A stretch of DNA of 64,000 bases from Photobacterium obscurum (GCF_026191635.1 NZ_JAKRRW010000008.1:124001-188000); one strand, 5' to 3'. Numbered from the stretch's first letter, positions 35,497 to 46,382 are shown. Numbers and translations are program-made. Notes: generated by a model not told the origin, from the letters alone.

Positions 35497-36747
35497 ATGT
35501 CTGAAGATTTTCGCCAACAAGCACTGCATTACCACGCTTACCCTGTACCTGGTAAGACTGAGATTTCATTAACAAAACCGGCTGACACGGTGGAAGATCT
35601 TGCCTTGGCCTATAGCCCAGGTGTAGCAGAGCCTGTTCGAGAGATCGCACAAAGCGCCGAGAACGTTTATAAGTACACCGGTAAAGGCAACATGGTTGCC
35701 GTGATCACCAACGGTACGGCAATCCTGGGTTTAGGTAACCTTGGTCCTCTGGCTTCTAAGCCGGTTATGGAAGGTAAGTCATTACTGTTCAAACGTTTTG
35801 CTGGCCTAGATTCAATTGATATCGAAGTGAAGCACCGTACGATTGATGAGTTTGTCGATACTGTTGCCAACATAGCCGATACGTTTGGCGGTATTAACCT
35901 GGAAGATATCAAGGCGCCTGATTGCTTTGAAATCGAAAAGCGCCTGATTGAGCGTTGTGCAATCCCGGTATTCCACGATGATCAGCACGGTACTGCTATC
36001 GTGACGGCTGCAGGTATGCTGAACGCACTTGAGATCCAGGGCAAGGAAATCAGCGAGTCGGTGATTGTCTGTCTGGGTGCCGGTGCTGCCGCGGTCGCAT
36101 GTATGGAACTGCTGATCAAATGCGGAGCCCAGCGCGAGAAGATCTATATGCTGGACCGCAAGGGCGTGATCCATACTCGCCGCGATGATATCAATGAGTA
36201 CAAGCAGCTGTTTGCGAATAACACCGACAAGCGCACCCTGGAAGATGTGATTGAAGGTGCAGACATCTTCGTTGGTGTTTCAGGACCTGATTTGCTGGCT
36301 CCGGAATCGCTAAAACTGATGGCAGACAAGCCGGTGGTATTTGCGTGTTCGAACCCGGATCCGGAAATCAAGCCAGAGCTGGCCCATGCGGTACGCGACG
36401 ATTTAATTATGGGAACGGGGCGCTCAGATTACCCGAACCAGGTTAACAACGTGATTTGTTTTCCGTTCATTTTCCGTGGTGCGCTGGATGTCCGTGCGAG
36501 CCAGATCAATGATGAAATGAAACTGGCTGCGGTTCATGCTATCCGTGAACTGGCGAAAGAGCCGGTACCGGCAGAGGTGGTTGCAGCGGCAGGTGCCGAC
36601 AAGCTGGAATTCGGTGCTGACTACATTATTCCTAAGCCGATGGATCCACGTTTGCTGCCACGCGTTGCCAAGGCCGTTGCACAGGCGGCGATTGATTCCG
36701 GTGTTGCGCAGATTGATATGCCTGTTGATTACATGGCAGATAAATAA
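35497..36747 (+). CDS. Malic enzyme, short form
   Basis: 416 residues. It decarboxylates malate to pyruvate, producing NAD(P)H. The N-terminal malic domain has LALAYSPGVAEPVREIA and the catalytic-lysine/metal region INLEDIKAPDCFEIEKRL, then FHDDQHGTAIVTAAG. The dinucleotide-binding motif is VCLGAGAAAVACMELL (about 190). It is homologous to the first half of E. coli MaeB but lacks that protein's C-terminal phosphotransacetylase-like domain, so acetyl-CoA regulation may differ. Cofactor choice (NAD or NADP) cannot be read reliably. Confidence 0.9.
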   Translation: MSEDFRQQALHYHAYPVPGKTEISLTKPADTVEDLALAYSPGVAEPVREIAQSAENVYKYTGKGNMVAVITNGTAILGLGNLGPLASKPVMEGKSLLFKRFAGLDSIDIEVKHRTIDEFVDTVANIADTFGGINLEDIKAPDCFEIEKRLIERCAIPVFHDDQHGTAIVTAAGMLNALEIQGKEISESVIVCLGAGAAAVACMELLIKCGAQREKIYMLDRKGVIHTRRDDINEYKQLFANNTDKRTLEDVIEGADIFVGVSGPDLLAPESLKLMADKPVVFACSNPDPEIKPELAHAVRDDLIMGTGRSDYPNQVNNVICFPFIFRGALDVRASQINDEMKLAAVHAIRELAKEPVPAEVVAAAGADKLEFGADYIIPKPMDPRLLPRVAKAVAQAAIDSGVAQIDMPVDYMADK

Positions 36748-36770
36748 GCGAACGGTTAGAGAGAAAACAA

Positions 36771-36797
36771 AAACCAGCCTATAAGGCTGGTTTTTTT
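36771..36797. terminator. Bidirectional terminator between malic enzyme and metJ
   Basis: AACCAGCCT (36772-36780), ATA, AGGCTGGTT (36784-36792). T-runs follow on both strands, so it serves both convergent genes. Confidence 0.9.
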
Positions 36798-36829
36798 ATG
36801 TCTGACGCTGGCTGGGGAGGAAGACCGGA

Positions 36830-37147
36830 TTATTCGTTGATGTCTTCGTACTTGATCCCCATCTCTTCCATCAGCTCTTTGGCTTCTGCTGGCAGATCAT
36901 CCGGACGATCTTTACGGATGTCATCATCCGTCGGAAGTGGCTGGCCGGTATAGGCATGCAGGAACGCTTCGCACAGTAGTTCACTGTTGGTTGCATGACG
37001 CAGGTTGTTGACCTGACGGCGGGTACGCTCATCTGTCAGGATTTTTAGTACCTTTAATGGAATCGAAACGGTAATTTTTTTGACTTGCTCGTTTTTCTTA
37101 CCGTGTTCGGCGTATGGGCTAATGTATTCGCCATTCCACTCTGCCAT
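36830..37147 (-). CDS. metJ: Methionine repressor MetJ
   Basis: 105 residues, E. coli length. It is a ribbon-helix-helix dimer with S-adenosylmethionine as corepressor. The DNA-contacting strand is [20 protein letters not shown] (about 23-42), followed by [20 protein letters not shown]. It is divergent from metB, and four tandem met boxes lie in the shared region. It should therefore repress itself, metBL and metF. Confidence 0.97.
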   Translation of the reverse strand: MAEWNGEYISPYAEHGKKNEQVKKITVSIPLKVLKILTDERTRRQVNNLRHATNSELLCEAFLHAYTGQPLPTDDDIRKDRPDDLPAEAKELMEEMGIKYEDINE

Positions 37148-37224
37148 TTTCTACCTTCTCAGCGCTGTTGGATTCAAGAAATATAATATGGGTGAATTTT
37201 AGCGGGATTTACTGCCATAAGCAA

Positions 37225-37256
37225 AGACATATAGACGTCTAGAAGTGTTGACGTCT
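37225..37256. promoter_or_regulatory. MetJ operator: four tandem met boxes
   Basis: Consecutive 8-mers AGACATAT, AGACGTCT, AGAAGTGT, TGACGTCT. The second is a perfect met box, and the fourth has one mismatch. The array lies between metJ and metB and can control both. Confidence 0.88.
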
Positions 37257-37330
37257 TTATTGATTGTGGTTAATGTTGTTGCTTAAAAGTTATTCGAAAG
37301 CAGGGCTTGCCCCAGACAAGGAAAGTAATT

Positions 37331-38500
37331 ATGAGTGACAAGAAGCTTGCCACCATCGCCGTTCGTACCGGAATTGAATCTGACACCCAGCATAATGCTG
37401 TTGTTCCGCCCATTTATCTGACTTCGACCTATAGCTTCCCACAACTGGGGGATGTGCCTCAATATGATTATTCCCGTTCTGGTAACCCGAGCCGAAATAT
37501 GCTGGCCGATGCCCTGTCTGAGCTTGAGGGGGGCGCGGGCGGCGTAGTGACCAGTTGTGGCACGGCGGCGATTAACTTGTTGGCGTCAGCCCTGCTAGGC
37601 CCGGAGGATCTGGTGGTTGCCCCCCATGATTGCTATGGCGGCACCTATCGGCTATTTAATACCCGGGCCGGTAAAGGTGACTTCAAGGTGGAATTTATCG
37701 ATCAGGCTGATCCGGCAGCCTTGGCTGCGGCTCTGGCGAAAAAGCCCAAGCTGGTATGGGTCGAAACTCCCTCCAACCCCTTGCTTCGGGTGATTGATAT
37801 TGCTGAGCTTTGCGAGCAGGCGCACCTGGTCGAAGCACTGGTGGCCGTCGATAATACTTTCCTTTCTCCGATCCTGCAGCAGCCGATTGCGCTGGGGGCC
37901 GATTTTGTCGTTCACTCGACAACCAAATACATTAATGGCCACTCGGATGTGGTCGGTGGCGTCCTGATTTCCCAAGATGCCGAACATGCAGAGAACATCG
38001 CCTGGTGGGCGAACTGTATTGGCGCGACCGGTGCGCCGTTTGATGCCTACCTGACTTTGCGAGGACTCCGGACGCTGGCCCCGCGAATGAAAATGCATGA
38101 AGCAAACAGTGCCGAGGTTTTGGCTTACCTTCAGACTCAGAAGCTGGTTGGTAAAATTTATCATCCGAGCCAGCCCGAGCACCCGGGTCACGATATTGCG
38201 CTAAAGCAGCAGAAGGGCTTTGGCTCGATGCTCAGTTTTGAAATGGCGGGGAGTTACCGTCAGCTGGAGGTTTTTGTTGCCCAGCTGCAATGTTTCTCGT
38301 TGGCAGAATCTTTGGGAGGCACCGAAAGCCTGATTGCCCATCCTGCGAGTATGACCCACCGTGCAATGTCAGACGAGGCGCAGGCAGAAGCGGGGATCAA
38401 GCCATCATTATTACGCCTTTCGGTTGGACTAGAAGACCCGAGTGATCTGATTGCCGATCTGGAGCAGGCCTTCAATAAAGCTGCGGAGGTGACAGAATGA
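37331..38500 (+). CDS. metB: Cystathionine gamma-synthase
   Basis: 389 residues from ATG 37331, preceded by AAGGAA. An upstream in-frame start at 37307 has no homology. It is a PLP enzyme that condenses O-succinylhomoserine and cysteine to cystathionine. Landmarks: YSRSGNPSRNMLADAL, the PLP-stacking Tyr in VAPHDCYGGTYRLF, and the PLP lysine in VVHSTTKYINGHSDVVGG (about 200). The start of metL overlaps its stop by 4 bp (ATGA), so the two are translationally coupled. MetJ boxes lie upstream. Confidence 0.95.
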   Translation: MSDKKLATIAVRTGIESDTQHNAVVPPIYLTSTYSFPQLGDVPQYDYSRSGNPSRNMLADALSELEGGAGGVVTSCGTAAINLLASALLGPEDLVVAPHDCYGGTYRLFNTRAGKGDFKVEFIDQADPAALAAALAKKPKLVWVETPSNPLLRVIDIAELCEQAHLVEALVAVDNTFLSPILQQPIALGADFVVHSTTKYINGHSDVVGGVLISQDAEHAENIAWWANCIGATGAPFDAYLTLRGLRTLAPRMKMHEANSAEVLAYLQTQKLVGKIYHPSQPEHPGHDIALKQQKGFGSMLSFEMAGSYRQLEVFVAQLQCFSLAESLGGTESLIAHPASMTHRAMSDEAQAEAGIKPSLLRLSVGLEDPSDLIADLEQAFNKAAEVTE

Positions 38501-40914
38501 CGCAACCTGTTCAGCGACAGTTACATAAATTTGGTGGCAGCAGTCTGGCCGATCCCGATTGTTATCGTCGGGTTGCGGCAATCTTGCAGGAGCACTCTGG
38601 CAGTGAAGATCTGATTGTGGTATCGGCCGCGGGTAAAACCACTAACCATTTGATTGCATGGGTTGAGCTGCTGAGCAAGGATGGCCGTCAGGCTCATGAG
38701 GCCCTGCAGGAGCTGCGCAGTTTTCAGCAGGGATTGATTGAGGCATTGCTTTCGGGGCCGCAGGTCGATGCGCTGCTGACCCAGTTGCATCTCGAGCTGA
38801 GTGAACTGGCCACCTTGAGTGAGCAGGATCTTAGTGAAGCGGTGATCGCTAACATACTTGGCCACGGTGAAGTATGGTCGGCGCGTCTGCTAGCCGCCCT
38901 GCTGGCCGCAAACGCGATGCCGGCGACGGACTTGGATTCCCGACACTTTCTCCGTGCCGAGCGGGCTGCTCAGCCGGAGGTCGACCGGGCTCAGTCTTGG
39001 CCCTTACTCAAGGAGCAGCTGGCGCAGCACAGCCAGCACCGTATCGTGATCACCGGCTTTATGGCCCGTAATCAGAGCGGCGAGACGGTACTGCTGGGAC
39101 GCAACGGTTCTGATTACTCGGCCACGGTAATTGGTGCCCTGGCGGAAGTCTCTCGGGTAACGATCTGGAGTGATGTGGCCGGGGTTTACAGTGCCGATCC
39201 GCGTACAGTCGGAGACGCGTGCCTGTTGCCTCTGTTGCGATTGGACGAAGCCAGCGAGCTGGCCAGGTTGGCGGCACCGGTGCTTCATAGCCGGACATTG
39301 CAGCCGGTGGCTCAGAGTGCGATTGACCTGACCCTGCGCTGCAGCCATCAGCCGGAGTCCGGTTCGACCCGGGTCGAGCGGGTATTGGCATCTGGTCGCG
39401 GGGCCAAGATCATTACCTCACTCGATGATGTCTGCCTGATTGAGCTGGCTATCGCTCGTTTCCATGATTTTGAGCCGATCCAGGCCGAGCTTGAGCGGAT
39501 CTTGCAGCGGGCCCAGCTGCACCCGTTGGCCCAGGCTGTCGAAGTCGATCAGGGACGAATTCAGCTCGCCTATACCAGCGAGGTGGTTAACGGGGTATTG
39601 GCGTTACTGCAAGACTGCGGTATTACCGCCGAATTGCGCCTGCGTGATGGGTTTGCCATTGTCGCGGCCGTTGGGGCAGGGGTCGTGAACAATCCGGTTC
39701 ATTGCTATGGATTTTATCATCAGCTAAAAGATCAGCCCGTCGAGTTTACCACCGAGCTAGAGTCTGGGCTGAGCCTGGTCGCGGTGTTACGTAAAGTCAA
39801 AACCGATCGTCTGGTCGAACAGATCCACCAGGTCCTGTTCCAGGCTCAGAAGCGGGTTGGTTTGGTGCTATGCGGCAAGGGAAATATTGGCAGCCGCTGG
39901 CTGGAGTTGTTCGACAGCGAGAAAGAACAACTGGAAAAGCGCCACGGCATGAGCTTTACCTTGGTAGGGGTGGCTGACAGTCAACGCCATTGGATTGATT
40001 TCCAGGGACTCGAACCTACTCGGGCGCTGACGGCCTTTGATGATGAAGCGATCGAGTATGCCGAAGGCGAGTTGCTGAATGTGCTGGCTGCCCACCCTTA
40101 TGATGATGTGGTAGTCATGGATGTCACTGCCAGTGCCGAGCTGGCGGCCAAGTATCCGCAGATCGCGGAAAGCGGCTTGCACCTGATTTCAGCCAACAAA
40201 GTAGCGGGATCGGCGCCGGCACAGGACTACCACGCCGTACAGGATGCTTTTGCCAAAAGCAGTCGCCACTGGTTGTATAACGCGACGGTAGGTGCCGGGC
40301 TGCCGGTCAACCACACTGTACGGGATCTGCGCGAAAGTGGTGATGAGATCATCGCGCTGTCAGGAATTTTCTCTGGTACTTTATCATGGTTGTTCCAGCA
40401 GTTTGATGGCTCATTGCCGTTTTCCCAGCTGATCGAGCAGGCTTGGCAGCAGGGGCTGACAGAGCCCGATCCGCGTCATGACCTCGATGGCAGTGATGTG
40501 ATGCGCAAGCTGGTGATCCTGGCGCGTGAGTCAGGGCTTGACCTAGAGCCAGAACAAGTCAGGGTTGAGTCTCTGGTGCCGGGAGAGCTTGCTCCGCTGA
40601 CACTGGACGGCTTTTTCGAGCAGGCGGCTATCCTTGATGAGTTATTGGGTGAGCGCTTGGCCAAGGCCCAGCGAGAAGGCAAGGTGCTGCGTTATGTTGC
40701 CCGGCTGGACAAAAACGGTAAGGCAGCCGTCGGTGTCGAGGCACTGCTGCCGGAGCATGCACTGGCGAACTTGCTGCCGTGCGACAATATTTTTGCCATT
40801 GAAAGTCGCTGGTACCGTGATAATCCGTTGGTGATCCGTGGACCTGGTGCTGGGCGGGATGTCACAGCTGGCGCGTTGTTGTCTGATATCAACCGGTTGG
40901 CTGCTATGCTTTAG
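38497..40914 (+). CDS. metL: Bifunctional aspartokinase II / homoserine dehydrogenase II
   Basis: 805 residues, close to E. coli MetL. The N-terminal aspartokinase (about 1-290) begins QLHKFGGSSLADPDCYRRVA with the K-F-G-G-S-S motif and has LLGRNGSDYSAT (about 198). A linker of ACT type follows (about 300-450). The C-terminal homoserine dehydrogenase (about 460-805) has LVLCGKGNIGSRWLELF and NATVGAGLPVNHTVRDL. It supplies homoserine to the methionine branch, in an operon with metB as in E. coli. Confidence 0.96.
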   Translation: MTQPVQRQLHKFGGSSLADPDCYRRVAAILQEHSGSEDLIVVSAAGKTTNHLIAWVELLSKDGRQAHEALQELRSFQQGLIEALLSGPQVDALLTQLHLELSELATLSEQDLSEAVIANILGHGEVWSARLLAALLAANAMPATDLDSRHFLRAERAAQPEVDRAQSWPLLKEQLAQHSQHRIVITGFMARNQSGETVLLGRNGSDYSATVIGALAEVSRVTIWSDVAGVYSADPRTVGDACLLPLLRLDEASELARLAAPVLHSRTLQPVAQSAIDLTLRCSHQPESGSTRVERVLASGRGAKIITSLDDVCLIELAIARFHDFEPIQAELERILQRAQLHPLAQAVEVDQGRIQLAYTSEVVNGVLALLQDCGITAELRLRDGFAIVAAVGAGVVNNPVHCYGFYHQLKDQPVEFTTELESGLSLVAVLRKVKTDRLVEQIHQVLFQAQKRVGLVLCGKGNIGSRWLELFDSEKEQLEKRHGMSFTLVGVADSQRHWIDFQGLEPTRALTAFDDEAIEYAEGELLNVLAAHPYDDVVVMDVTASAELAAKYPQIAESGLHLISANKVAGSAPAQDYHAVQDAFAKSSRHWLYNATVGAGLPVNHTVRDLRESGDEIIALSGIFSGTLSWLFQQFDGSLPFSQLIEQAWQQGLTEPDPRHDLDGSDVMRKLVILARESGLDLEPEQVRVESLVPGELAPLTLDGFFEQAAILDELLGERLAKAQREGKVLRYVARLDKNGKAAVGVEALLPEHALANLLPCDNIFAIESRWYRDNPLVIRGPGAGRDVTAGALLSDINRLAAML

Positions 40915-41012
40915 TGATGGGTAGCAGGTGAAGATAATCCCTATAGCGAGATAGTGTGGTGCAAGTTATGGCTTGAGGGGATATTTTCAAAATTAAACGC
41001 TAGTTAGTCGAT

Positions 41013-41038
41013 AAAAACCCGCATTTTGCGGGTTTTTG
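41013..41038 (+). terminator. Intrinsic terminator of metBL
   Basis: AAAAACCCGC, ATTTT loop, GCGGGTTTTT: a 10-bp stem ending in T, about 100 bp after metL. Confidence 0.9.
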
Positions 41039-41129
41039 CTTATTTTTCCGAGATTGGCTATGTTGAAGATTATGCAATTTGAACTTGAGAAATATTCATG
41101 ATCATCATGTTGACATTAAATTGGTTACA

Positions 41130-41177
41130 AGACATTCTGTAGACATATAGACGTCTAAACGGTCATTTCAGACGTCA
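41130..41177 (+). promoter_or_regulatory. Met boxes upstream of metF
   Basis: AGACATAT-AGACGTCT (41141-41156) are adjacent 8-mers identical to the first two boxes before metB. AGACATTC (41130-41137) and AGACGTCA (41170-41177) flank them, the first out of the 8-bp register. Position fits MetJ control of metF. Confidence 0.8.
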
Positions 41178-41219
41178 CCATTTAGGGAGCAGGCCAGCGG
41201 CCGAAATAGGAAGGGATAG

Positions 41220-42119
<900 letters not shown>

Positions 42120-42147
42120 AGACGGGCTCAGGGAAAAATAAAGAAAA

Positions 42148-42176
42148 TAAAAAAGCCGCTGGAAAGCGGCTTTTTG
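42148..42176. terminator. Bidirectional terminator between metF and aphA
   Basis: AAAAGCCGCT, GGAA loop, AGCGGCTTTTT. T-rich tails occur on both strands, between convergent genes. Confidence 0.9.
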
Positions 42177-42198
42177 TATTTGCTAGCAGTAACCGTTG

Positions 42199-42768
42199 TT
42201 AGTTGCTTAGTGCAACGGCACTGTCTGCGCTGTCCATGTCTTTCAGCTCGGCAAGCACTTCTTCTGCCCAGTCAATCCAAGCCTGACGATTATGGATACC
42301 GCGGCGAAGAGTTAGACGATCAAGACGGGCTTGGCGATCCATGTTTTTATAGTCTGCAAAGTGAACCTTTTCCAGCTCGTGGTAATGGTTCATCAAAGTA
42401 TGAGACTCTTCTATCAGGCCTTCAAGCTGCTGCTGCATCGGTACTGAGTTGTGTACGCCGCAAACCAACAGTTTGGCAGAGAACTCATCACGGATGGTTG
42501 GGTTGCGTGCCGGCTCTTGGAACCACTCAAATAGCGCTTGACGGCCAAGATCGGTAATTGAATATACTTTACGATCCGGCTTGCCTTCCTGCGGCTCCAG
42601 TTTGCAGGTTACCTGATCATGGGTGGCCATTTTGTTTAGCTCTCGGTAAACCTGCTGGTGGCTTGCCTTCCAGAAGTAGCCGATGCTGTGTGAAAATTCT
42701 TTAGTTATATCGTAACCGGTTGCGTCGCGGCTGCTCAGCACGGTCAAAATGACGTGTGGTAGTGACAT
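42199..42768 (-). CDS. aphA: PadR-family quorum-sensing/virulence regulator AphA
   Basis: 189 residues. The N-terminus MSLPHVILTVLSSRDATGYD and the winged-helix segment FWKASHQQVYRELNKM, CKLEPQEGKPDRKVYSI are nearly identical to Vibrio AphA as I recall it. The C-terminal half is the antiparallel coiled coil used for dimer formation (about 105-180). AphA is the master regulator at low cell density in Vibrio, activating virulence or colonisation genes and opposing LuxR/HapR. In Vibrio its mRNA is a target of Qrr small RNAs. It is followed by a shared terminator with metF. Confidence 0.93.
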   Translation of the reverse strand: MSLPHVILTVLSSRDATGYDITKEFSHSIGYFWKASHQQVYRELNKMATHDQVTCKLEPQEGKPDRKVYSITDLGRQALFEWFQEPARNPTIRDEFSAKLLVCGVHNSVPMQQQLEGLIEESHTLMNHYHELEKVHFADYKNMDRQARLDRLTLRRGIHNRQAWIDWAEEVLAELKDMDSADSAVALSN

Positions 42769-43156
42769 CTCTTCTATCCATTAAAATACTACAAATAAAA
42801 AACAATCAGGCCGACGTTACCCTGCGCTCTTTGGCGTTTGTTATAATCGTCTTGTTGCAGTGCCTGATCGAGATCACGTAGCATACACATCAATGTGATC
42901 TTTATCGACACCAGACCGTGAGAATAACCACTTTGGGCAACGACCAATTGTTCATCTTGTGATGTTTGTCTATATCTTAAGGTGGTTGCTGCACTGCAAT
43001 ATATTGAGCTTCATCTGTTTTCACAGTACATGTAAACAATGTAGTCTATGCGACTAGTTACAGTTCGTCTCGTTATTGAGTCACTTTGCAAATAATAGTG
43101 GGATAGGAAGCTGGTGGCTTAGCTGTCATGGGCTACGGGGAGCGAGGATGTTATAG
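42769..43156 (-). promoter_or_regulatory. aphA upstream region with an inverted repeat
   Basis: About 390 bp, long for a single promoter. AGATCAC (42871-42877) and GTGATCT (42895-42901) form a 7-bp inverted repeat with 17-bp spacing, centred about 118 bp before the aphA ATG. A weak AGAAGAG ribosome site lies just before the start. No protein binding site is assigned. Confidence 0.4.
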
Positions 43157-43182
43157 CAAAAAGGCCACGAGTGTGGCCTTTT
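43157..43182 (-). terminator. Intrinsic terminator of ppc
   Basis: AAAAGGCCAC, GAGT loop, GTGGCCTTTT: a 10-bp stem about 20 bp past the ppc stop. Confidence 0.85.
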
Positions 43183-43204
43183 GGATAATGTGCGCGTCAG
43201 CCAA

Positions 43205-45835
43205 TTAGCCGGTGTTACGCATACCGGTCGCAATGCCGGCAATGGTCACCATCAACGCCTCTTCAAGCATCGGAGATGGCTCTTCTTGCTGGCGAGTACG
43301 GTACAGAAGCTCTGCCTGTAGCATGTTTAGCGGTTCTACGTAGATGTTACGTAAGCGGATCGCTTCGGCGCCCCATGGGTTTTGCTCCATTAGGTGGGCA
43401 CTGTTTTCAACATTCAGTACCGCCTTGATATCTTGCTGCAGTTGATCGCGTAGCTGCTGGCCCAGCGGCCATAGTGATTTGTCGGTCAGACGCTGATCAT
43501 AGTACTCGGCAATGCCAACATTGGTCTTGGTGTACACCATTTCCAACATCCCCAGGCGAGTCGAGAAGAACGGCCATTCACGACACATATCTTCCAGCTG
43601 CTGGGCGTGGCCTTTATCGATCGAGTATTGGATAGCTTCCCCCGCACCTAGCCATGCCGGCAGTAGGAGGCGGTTCTGGCTCCAGGCGAAAATCCACGGG
43701 ATTGCTCGTAGGCTTTCCACCCCACCTTGCGGGTTACGTTTTGCCGGGCGTGAGCCAAGCGGCAGCTTACCCAGCTCCAGCTCAGGCGTTGCCGCGCGGA
43801 AATAAGGCACAAACTCCTCGCTGCCACGGACGACATTACGGTAGGCCTCGCAGGAGACTTCAGACAAGACGTCCATCAGCTCGCGCCAGTCTTGTTTTGG
43901 TGCTGGTGGTGGCAGCAGGTTGGCTTCCAGGATGGCACTGGCGTACAGGCTCAAACTGTTTACAGCTACTTCTGGCAAGCCAAGCTTGAAGCGGATCATC
44001 TCGCCCTGCTCAGTGACTCGCAGGCCGCCTTTCAGGCTGCGTGGAGGCTGAGACAATAAGGCCGCATGTGCCGGTGCACCGCCTCGGCCAATCGAGCCGC
44101 CACGACCGTGGAACAGTGTCAGTTCGACCCCAGCCTCTTCACAGACGGTAACCAATGATTCCATTGCACGATACTGGGCCCAGCCAGCGGCCATCACGCC
44201 GGCATCTTTGGCCGAGTCAGAGTAACCGATCATGACCATTTGATAGTTCTGGATAAAGCCGCGGTACCAGTCGATGTTCATCAGCTGCTTGATAACGGAT
44301 TCAGAATTATTGAGGTCTTCCAGGGTTTCAAACAGCGGGCAGACGTCCATGCGGAACGGGCAGCCGGCTTCTTTCAGCAGCAGATGAACGGCCAGGACAT
44401 CCGAGGCCGTGCGAGCCATGGAAATCACATAGGCACCAAGCGCCTCACGAGGCTGCTCGGCAATGGCTCTACAAGTCTCAATGACTTCCTGCACATCAGC
44501 CGATGGCTGCCAGTCGCGTGGGAGCAGCGGGCGCTTTGACGCCAGCTCGCGGACCAGGAAGGCAACTTTGTCTTGCTCGCTCCACTGATCATAGTCGCCA
44601 ATACCTAGGTAGCGGGTAAGCTCGGAGATCACATCAGAGTGGCGGGTGCTTTCCTGGCGAATATCCAGGCGGACCAGGTGAACCCCGAAACACTTGATCC
44701 GGCGTAGTACGTCCAGCAGCAGGCCGTCGGCAATGATGCCCATACCGCACTCATGGAGTGACTGGTAGCAGGCATAGAGCGGGTTCCACAACTGGTCAAC
44801 ATGATCGATGATGCCGAAGTTTGGTACATCCAGCCCTTTGATCTTGGCATCCAACACATCACGGGTGTTGATTAGCTTGGCGCGCAGATCCTTGAGGATA
44901 GCGCGGTAGGCTTCGTGCTCGTCACCGGCCAGCTCGCGAACCTGAGCGTTGCATTTGACCATCGACAGCTCGCTGACCAGCTCTTGAATATCGTTCAGGT
45001 ATAAATCGGCCGCTTTCCAGCGCGACAGTAGCAAGACTTCGCGGGTGACATTCGAGGTCACAAACGGGTTACCGTCACGGTCACCCCCCATCCAGGAAGA
45101 GAACTTAACCGGTGAGGCATCAATCGGCAGACCTTCACCAAGGTGGGTGGTCAGTTTTTCGTCAAATTGGCGCAGGAAGTCTGGCACTGCTTGCCATAGC
45201 GAGTTTTCGACCACGGCAAAGCCCCATTTGGCTTCGTCTAGCGGCGTTGGACGCTGCTTGCGGATCACGTCGGAGTGCCAGGCCTGGGCAATAAGCTGCT
45301 CAAGGCGCTGCTCGACACGTAGGCGCTCGCTGCGCGACAGTTCACTCAGTTCCAGCTTTGATAGACATTTATTGATTTGAACCAGCTTGTGGATCATGGT
45401 GCGACGGGCAATTTCCGTCGGGTGTGCGGTGAGAACCAGCTCGATATTCAGGTCGCGTACGGCCTGAATGGAATCAAACTGACTGATATCACTGCTGTTG
45501 AGTTTACCAAACAGGGAGTCGATAGAGTCAGGGCTACAGATATGCTCCTCACAGTTGCGGGAGACCGTATGATACTGCTCGGCAATATTGGTAAGGTTCA
45601 GGAACTGGCTAAAGGCACGAGCAACTGGCAGCAGCTGATCATCCGGCAGATTTTGTAGCTCGTCGATCAGCTTTTCGCGATCATCCTGATTTCCCGCGCG
45701 GGCAGATTTAGATAACTTACGTATGGTCTCCACTTTATCTAGCAGAGGCTCGCCATGCGCATCTTTGATGGTATTACCCAGCAGGTGGCCGAGCATACTT
45801 ACGTTACTTCTTAACGCGCTGTACTTTTCGTTCAT
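43205..45835 (-). CDS. ppc: Phosphoenolpyruvate carboxylase
   Basis: 876 residues from ATG 45835, where the protein begins [16 protein letters not shown] like E. coli Ppc. Eleven extra upstream residues in the longer frame are not family sequence. It carboxylates PEP to oxaloacetate to refill the TCA cycle. The catalytic histidine is in [15 protein letters not shown] (about 138). [14 protein letters not shown] (about 580) holds the glycine-rich loop. The C-terminus ATGMRNTG is the allosteric aspartate-binding end. It is divergent from the arg operon, with argE missing between them. Confidence 0.96.
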   Translation of the reverse strand: MNEKYSALRSNVSMLGHLLGNTIKDAHGEPLLDKVETIRKLSKSARAGNQDDREKLIDELQNLPDDQLLPVARAFSQFLNLTNIAEQYHTVSRNCEEHICSPDSIDSLFGKLNSSDISQFDSIQAVRDLNIELVLTAHPTEIARRTMIHKLVQINKCLSKLELSELSRSERLRVEQRLEQLIAQAWHSDVIRKQRPTPLDEAKWGFAVVENSLWQAVPDFLRQFDEKLTTHLGEGLPIDASPVKFSSWMGGDRDGNPFVTSNVTREVLLLSRWKAADLYLNDIQELVSELSMVKCNAQVRELAGDEHEAYRAILKDLRAKLINTRDVLDAKIKGLDVPNFGIIDHVDQLWNPLYACYQSLHECGMGIIADGLLLDVLRRIKCFGVHLVRLDIRQESTRHSDVISELTRYLGIGDYDQWSEQDKVAFLVRELASKRPLLPRDWQPSADVQEVIETCRAIAEQPREALGAYVISMARTASDVLAVHLLLKEAGCPFRMDVCPLFETLEDLNNSESVIKQLMNIDWYRGFIQNYQMVMIGYSDSAKDAGVMAAGWAQYRAMESLVTVCEEAGVELTLFHGRGGSIGRGGAPAHAALLSQPPRSLKGGLRVTEQGEMIRFKLGLPEVAVNSLSLYASAILEANLLPPPAPKQDWRELMDVLSEVSCEAYRNVVRGSEEFVPYFRAATPELELGKLPLGSRPAKRNPQGGVESLRAIPWIFAWSQNRLLLPAWLGAGEAIQYSIDKGHAQQLEDMCREWPFFSTRLGMLEMVYTKTNVGIAEYYDQRLTDKSLWPLGQQLRDQLQQDIKAVLNVENSAHLMEQNPWGAEAIRLRNIYVEPLNMLQAELLYRTRQQEEPSPMLEEALMVTIAGIATGMRNTG

Positions 45836-46334
45836 ATCGCATCCATCTCGTAATTTTGTTACATCCAATTCACTATCGTGTTACTGACAATCTATCCGCG
45901 ATCCCACTTTGAGGTCAACTTTGATTACATTTACCGTCAAAAAAAAGAAGGTACATTGATTTTTGTCATGATATGAAACTCGATATGTAACAAATTTTCG
46001 TAAAAACGTGTCAAAAGGGCACGAAACCCGTGTGCTTTACATTCGAACTGATTCAATACTGAGCTAAAAAGTGCCGCTAAACAAGACCGCAGTCTATCAA
46101 AGGCCATTTAGGTCAGTGCGCTTCGTTTGATTGCTATATATAGGGGGCTTGATAGAAAGATGCAGCCAAATCGTTATTTTTTTTATTTTCGTGGTTGACA
46201 GGCCAAGGATTAATCGGTAAACATATTAATGCAAGCAAGGTGAATAAAAATTTAAATTTGGATTCACCTTAAAACCGAAGTAAAACGTCATCCCAAAGTA
46301 TAGGCAAAGACGTTAAATGTAGGAAGTTATTAAC
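45836..46334. promoter_or_regulatory. ppc/arg divergent region with an ArgR-like operator
   Basis: 499 bp, AT-rich. TTGACA (46195-46200) with TAAACA 17 bp later may be the arg promoter. Downstream, TGAATAAAAATTTA (46241-46254) matches an ARG box with one mismatch. It is part of a perfect 9-bp inverted repeat, AAGGTGAAT (46237-46245) / ATTCACCTT (46262-46270). The spacing is not that of a classic ARG-box pair. AACGTC/GACGTT (46284-46289, 46309-46314) could form a leader hairpin. Confidence 0.55.
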
Positions 46335-46382
46335 ATGAACCAGGCGACTATTCACAATCTGAATTCCCTCCGACGACGCTAA
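46335..46382 (+). CDS. Putative arginine leader peptide (15 aa) before argC
   Basis: ATG 46335, stop TAA 46380-46382, encoding MNQATIHNLNSLRRR. A strong AGGAAG ribosome site lies 8 bp upstream. The last three codons are CGA CGA CGC, three arginines in a row directly before the stop, 104 bp ahead of argC. Two competing stems surround it: CCAGGCG (46340-46346) with CGCCTGG (46391-46397), and GGTGC (46396-46400) with GCACC (46407-46411). They share bases, so only one can form. This is the layout of a translation-sensing attenuator. No intrinsic terminator is visible, so the mechanism is open. I do not know a published description. Confidence 0.65.
   Translation: MNQATIHNLNSLRRR

Noticed and set aside
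42860..42915. CRP site upstream of aphA
   Set aside because: TGTGATC and GATCACG half-sites are present but not at the 6-bp spacing of a CRP dimer site.
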